Source of the DNA: Brassica napus
Lineage: Eukaryota > Streptophyta > Magnoliopsida > Brassicales > Brassicaceae
DNA: 64,000 nt
Reading direction: 5' to 3'
Assembly: GCF_020379485.1 (NCBI RefSeq)
Contig: NC_063447.1
Location: 57,339,452 to 57,403,451 of the forward strand
The first letter of the stretch is position 1. Each line of letters begins with the position of its first letter. Shown one piece after another: positions 62,906 to 64,000 of this stretch. Below the pieces are notes generated by a model, which saw nothing but the letters and a program-made list of their open reading frames with translations, made no database searches and had not been told where the DNA came from. The translations under genes were made by a program, and so were the position numbers.

Positions 62906-63668
62906 ATGTGTGATTTACATGTTCTAAAATTTAGTTGACAACATAATCGTACTTTATATATCAAAGTTCCCTATATATATCCAACAAAAGAATACGAGAC
63001 AATGATACATGTGAGGAAAAGAAGGTACCCGGAAGAGAGTTTGGAAGCGTCTTGTATTTGTCTGGATGTCTATCCTGCGATAAAAAATGAGAAGCAATTA
63101 TCACATGTTATCCACACCAACAGAAGCAACAACATAATGCTCAATCGAAATTGTCAAAACCAATAGCAGACTCTCATTTCATAGTTCATACCAAAAGCTG
63201 CAAACACCTGCCACTGGATGCCGTGAGGTAGAATCACCTTCTAATCTTCTTTGCGACAAAATCAACTCCAGTTTTGTCTATGTTTTGTATACAACCTTCT
63301 ACCAAACCTCCTTTACCATTAAAGAGTTCTACCCTTGCATATAAGAAATAGGTGCAAGCAATTACTGACTTACATACACTAAGATATAAGGTAAAGCTTT
63401 ATTAAATCACAGAACATGTTGGCTTAGTCTAAGTTACTTTTAGTAATCATGCTGAAGAGTGCAGATGCATAAATGGTCGCTTATCATTTAAGGGACGTTG
63501 TTATAATGGATGGATGCAATAAGATAGTGCAGAAAACAGATAAATAAACGAGAAAGTGAAAAAGATATAATAGAGATTTTAAAAAACATAAAAGAATTTG
63601 ATACCTTTGTTTGATTCTTCCAAAATCAAGCAACAGAACCACGAATTTCTATAGAAACAGACAAACTT
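62906..63668. other. Unassigned DNA
   Basis: Moderately AT-rich. No supportable gene or RNA. See the glycosyltransferase entry for a doubtful exon-like stretch. Confidence 0.4.
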
Positions 63669-64000
63669 TGTTGGTTGTAGGCCTAAGCCCAAGTCTAAGT
63701 GCATGCTGCATGGGATGGGCCTGTCTCCGTTGTCACCTGCAAAAGCCCAAAAGCAAGAAGTTAGGGTTTATTGTTGCTAGCTATATAAACACCTGATAGA
63801 CTTTCTTGTGCCGTAAGGTTTTACGTTTACTCTCAGATACAGAGCTTGCATATACACAAGCTTGATCACAATTGTGATCCATTGTACTCTCTTATTCATA
63901 GTGAAGTTTGGGAGGACAGTCTCCCACGAGACGTACCAGTTTGAGGCTGGGAACTCGTTAAATTCGTGTGTGTTCTTATTGCTTAGTTTAATCTCTTCTT
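63669..64000 (+). repeat. Partial LTR of another retrotransposon, cut by window end
   Basis: Starts TGTTGGTTGTAGGCC. It has a TATA-like TATATAAACA near 63781, then GTACTCTCTTATTCATAGTG and CGTTAAATTCGTGTGTG, words typical of the end of Copia LTRs. The primer site would lie just past 64000. Confidence 0.6.

Overview
This window is plant nuclear DNA from the mustard family, most likely a Brassica or close relative. The gene order follows one stretch of Arabidopsis chromosome 2, recalled here from knowledge of the proteins (about At2g34910 to At2g35050) and not from a database search. In order, the window holds an At2g34910-like gene, EDA18 (RING), CLE42, VSR5, CAT5, an eIF2B-epsilon remnant, SETH1/PIG-C, thioredoxin o1, a B3/REM gene, a purH (AICARFT/IMPCHase) remnant and a PB1-Raf-like kinase. 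Other signs of a plant nuclear genome are GT-AG introns, two nuclear tRNA genes, AT-rich intergenic DNA and many Copia elements primed by initiator tRNA-Met.

Layout. 1-4 kb: At2g34910-like gene (+) and the six-exon RING gene EDA18 (-). 4-6.4 kb: MITEs and unassigned DNA. 6.38-11.24 kb: Copia element 1 (-) with a TAATT target-site duplication. 11.2-13.8 kb: LTR remnant and a Mutator-like MITE that carries a telomere-like repeat array. 14.2 kb: CLE42. 14.5-23.3 kb: gene-poor AT-rich DNA with a foldback element (TIRs about 330 bp) that contains a Helitron and a second foldback. 23.3-31 kb: VSR5, whose first intron holds the 4.6-kb Copia element 2. 31.1 kb: tRNA-Thr. 31.4-33.1 kb: CAT5, whose start codon is 11 bp from the LTR of Copia element 3. 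33.1-41.9 kb: Copia element 3, arranged LTR-internal-LTR-partial internal, with a nested gypsy-type solo LTR. 42-44 kb: decayed eIF2B-epsilon. 44.4-47 kb: SETH1, tRNA-Leu and TRXO1. 47.6-50.6 kb: damaged REM gene and purH pseudogene. 52.9-58 kb: Raf-like kinase. 58.4-64 kb: last exon of a glycosyltransferase-like gene, a tandem duplication, a Helitron remnant with an RPA1-like pseudogene, and the start of another LTR.

The genes do not form a pathway; they are neighbours by ancestry. They cover vascular stem-cell signalling (CLE42), vacuolar sorting (VSR5), amino-acid transport (CAT5), GPI-anchor synthesis (SETH1), mitochondrial redox (TRXO1) and kinase signalling. Decayed eIF2B-epsilon and purH beside intact neighbours fit gene loss after genome triplication, with other copies expected elsewhere in the genome.

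I found no clearly new biological system. The best leads are transposon-gene junctions: an LTR abutting the CAT5 start codon with an in-frame extension, a whole Copia element inside a VSR5 intron, and a Mutator MITE carrying a telomere-like array. Exon boundaries were placed by eye from GT-AG sites and reading frame; the sums give open frames for EDA18 (639 aa), VSR5 (627 aa), TRXO1 (195 aa) and the Raf-like kinase (1263 aa).
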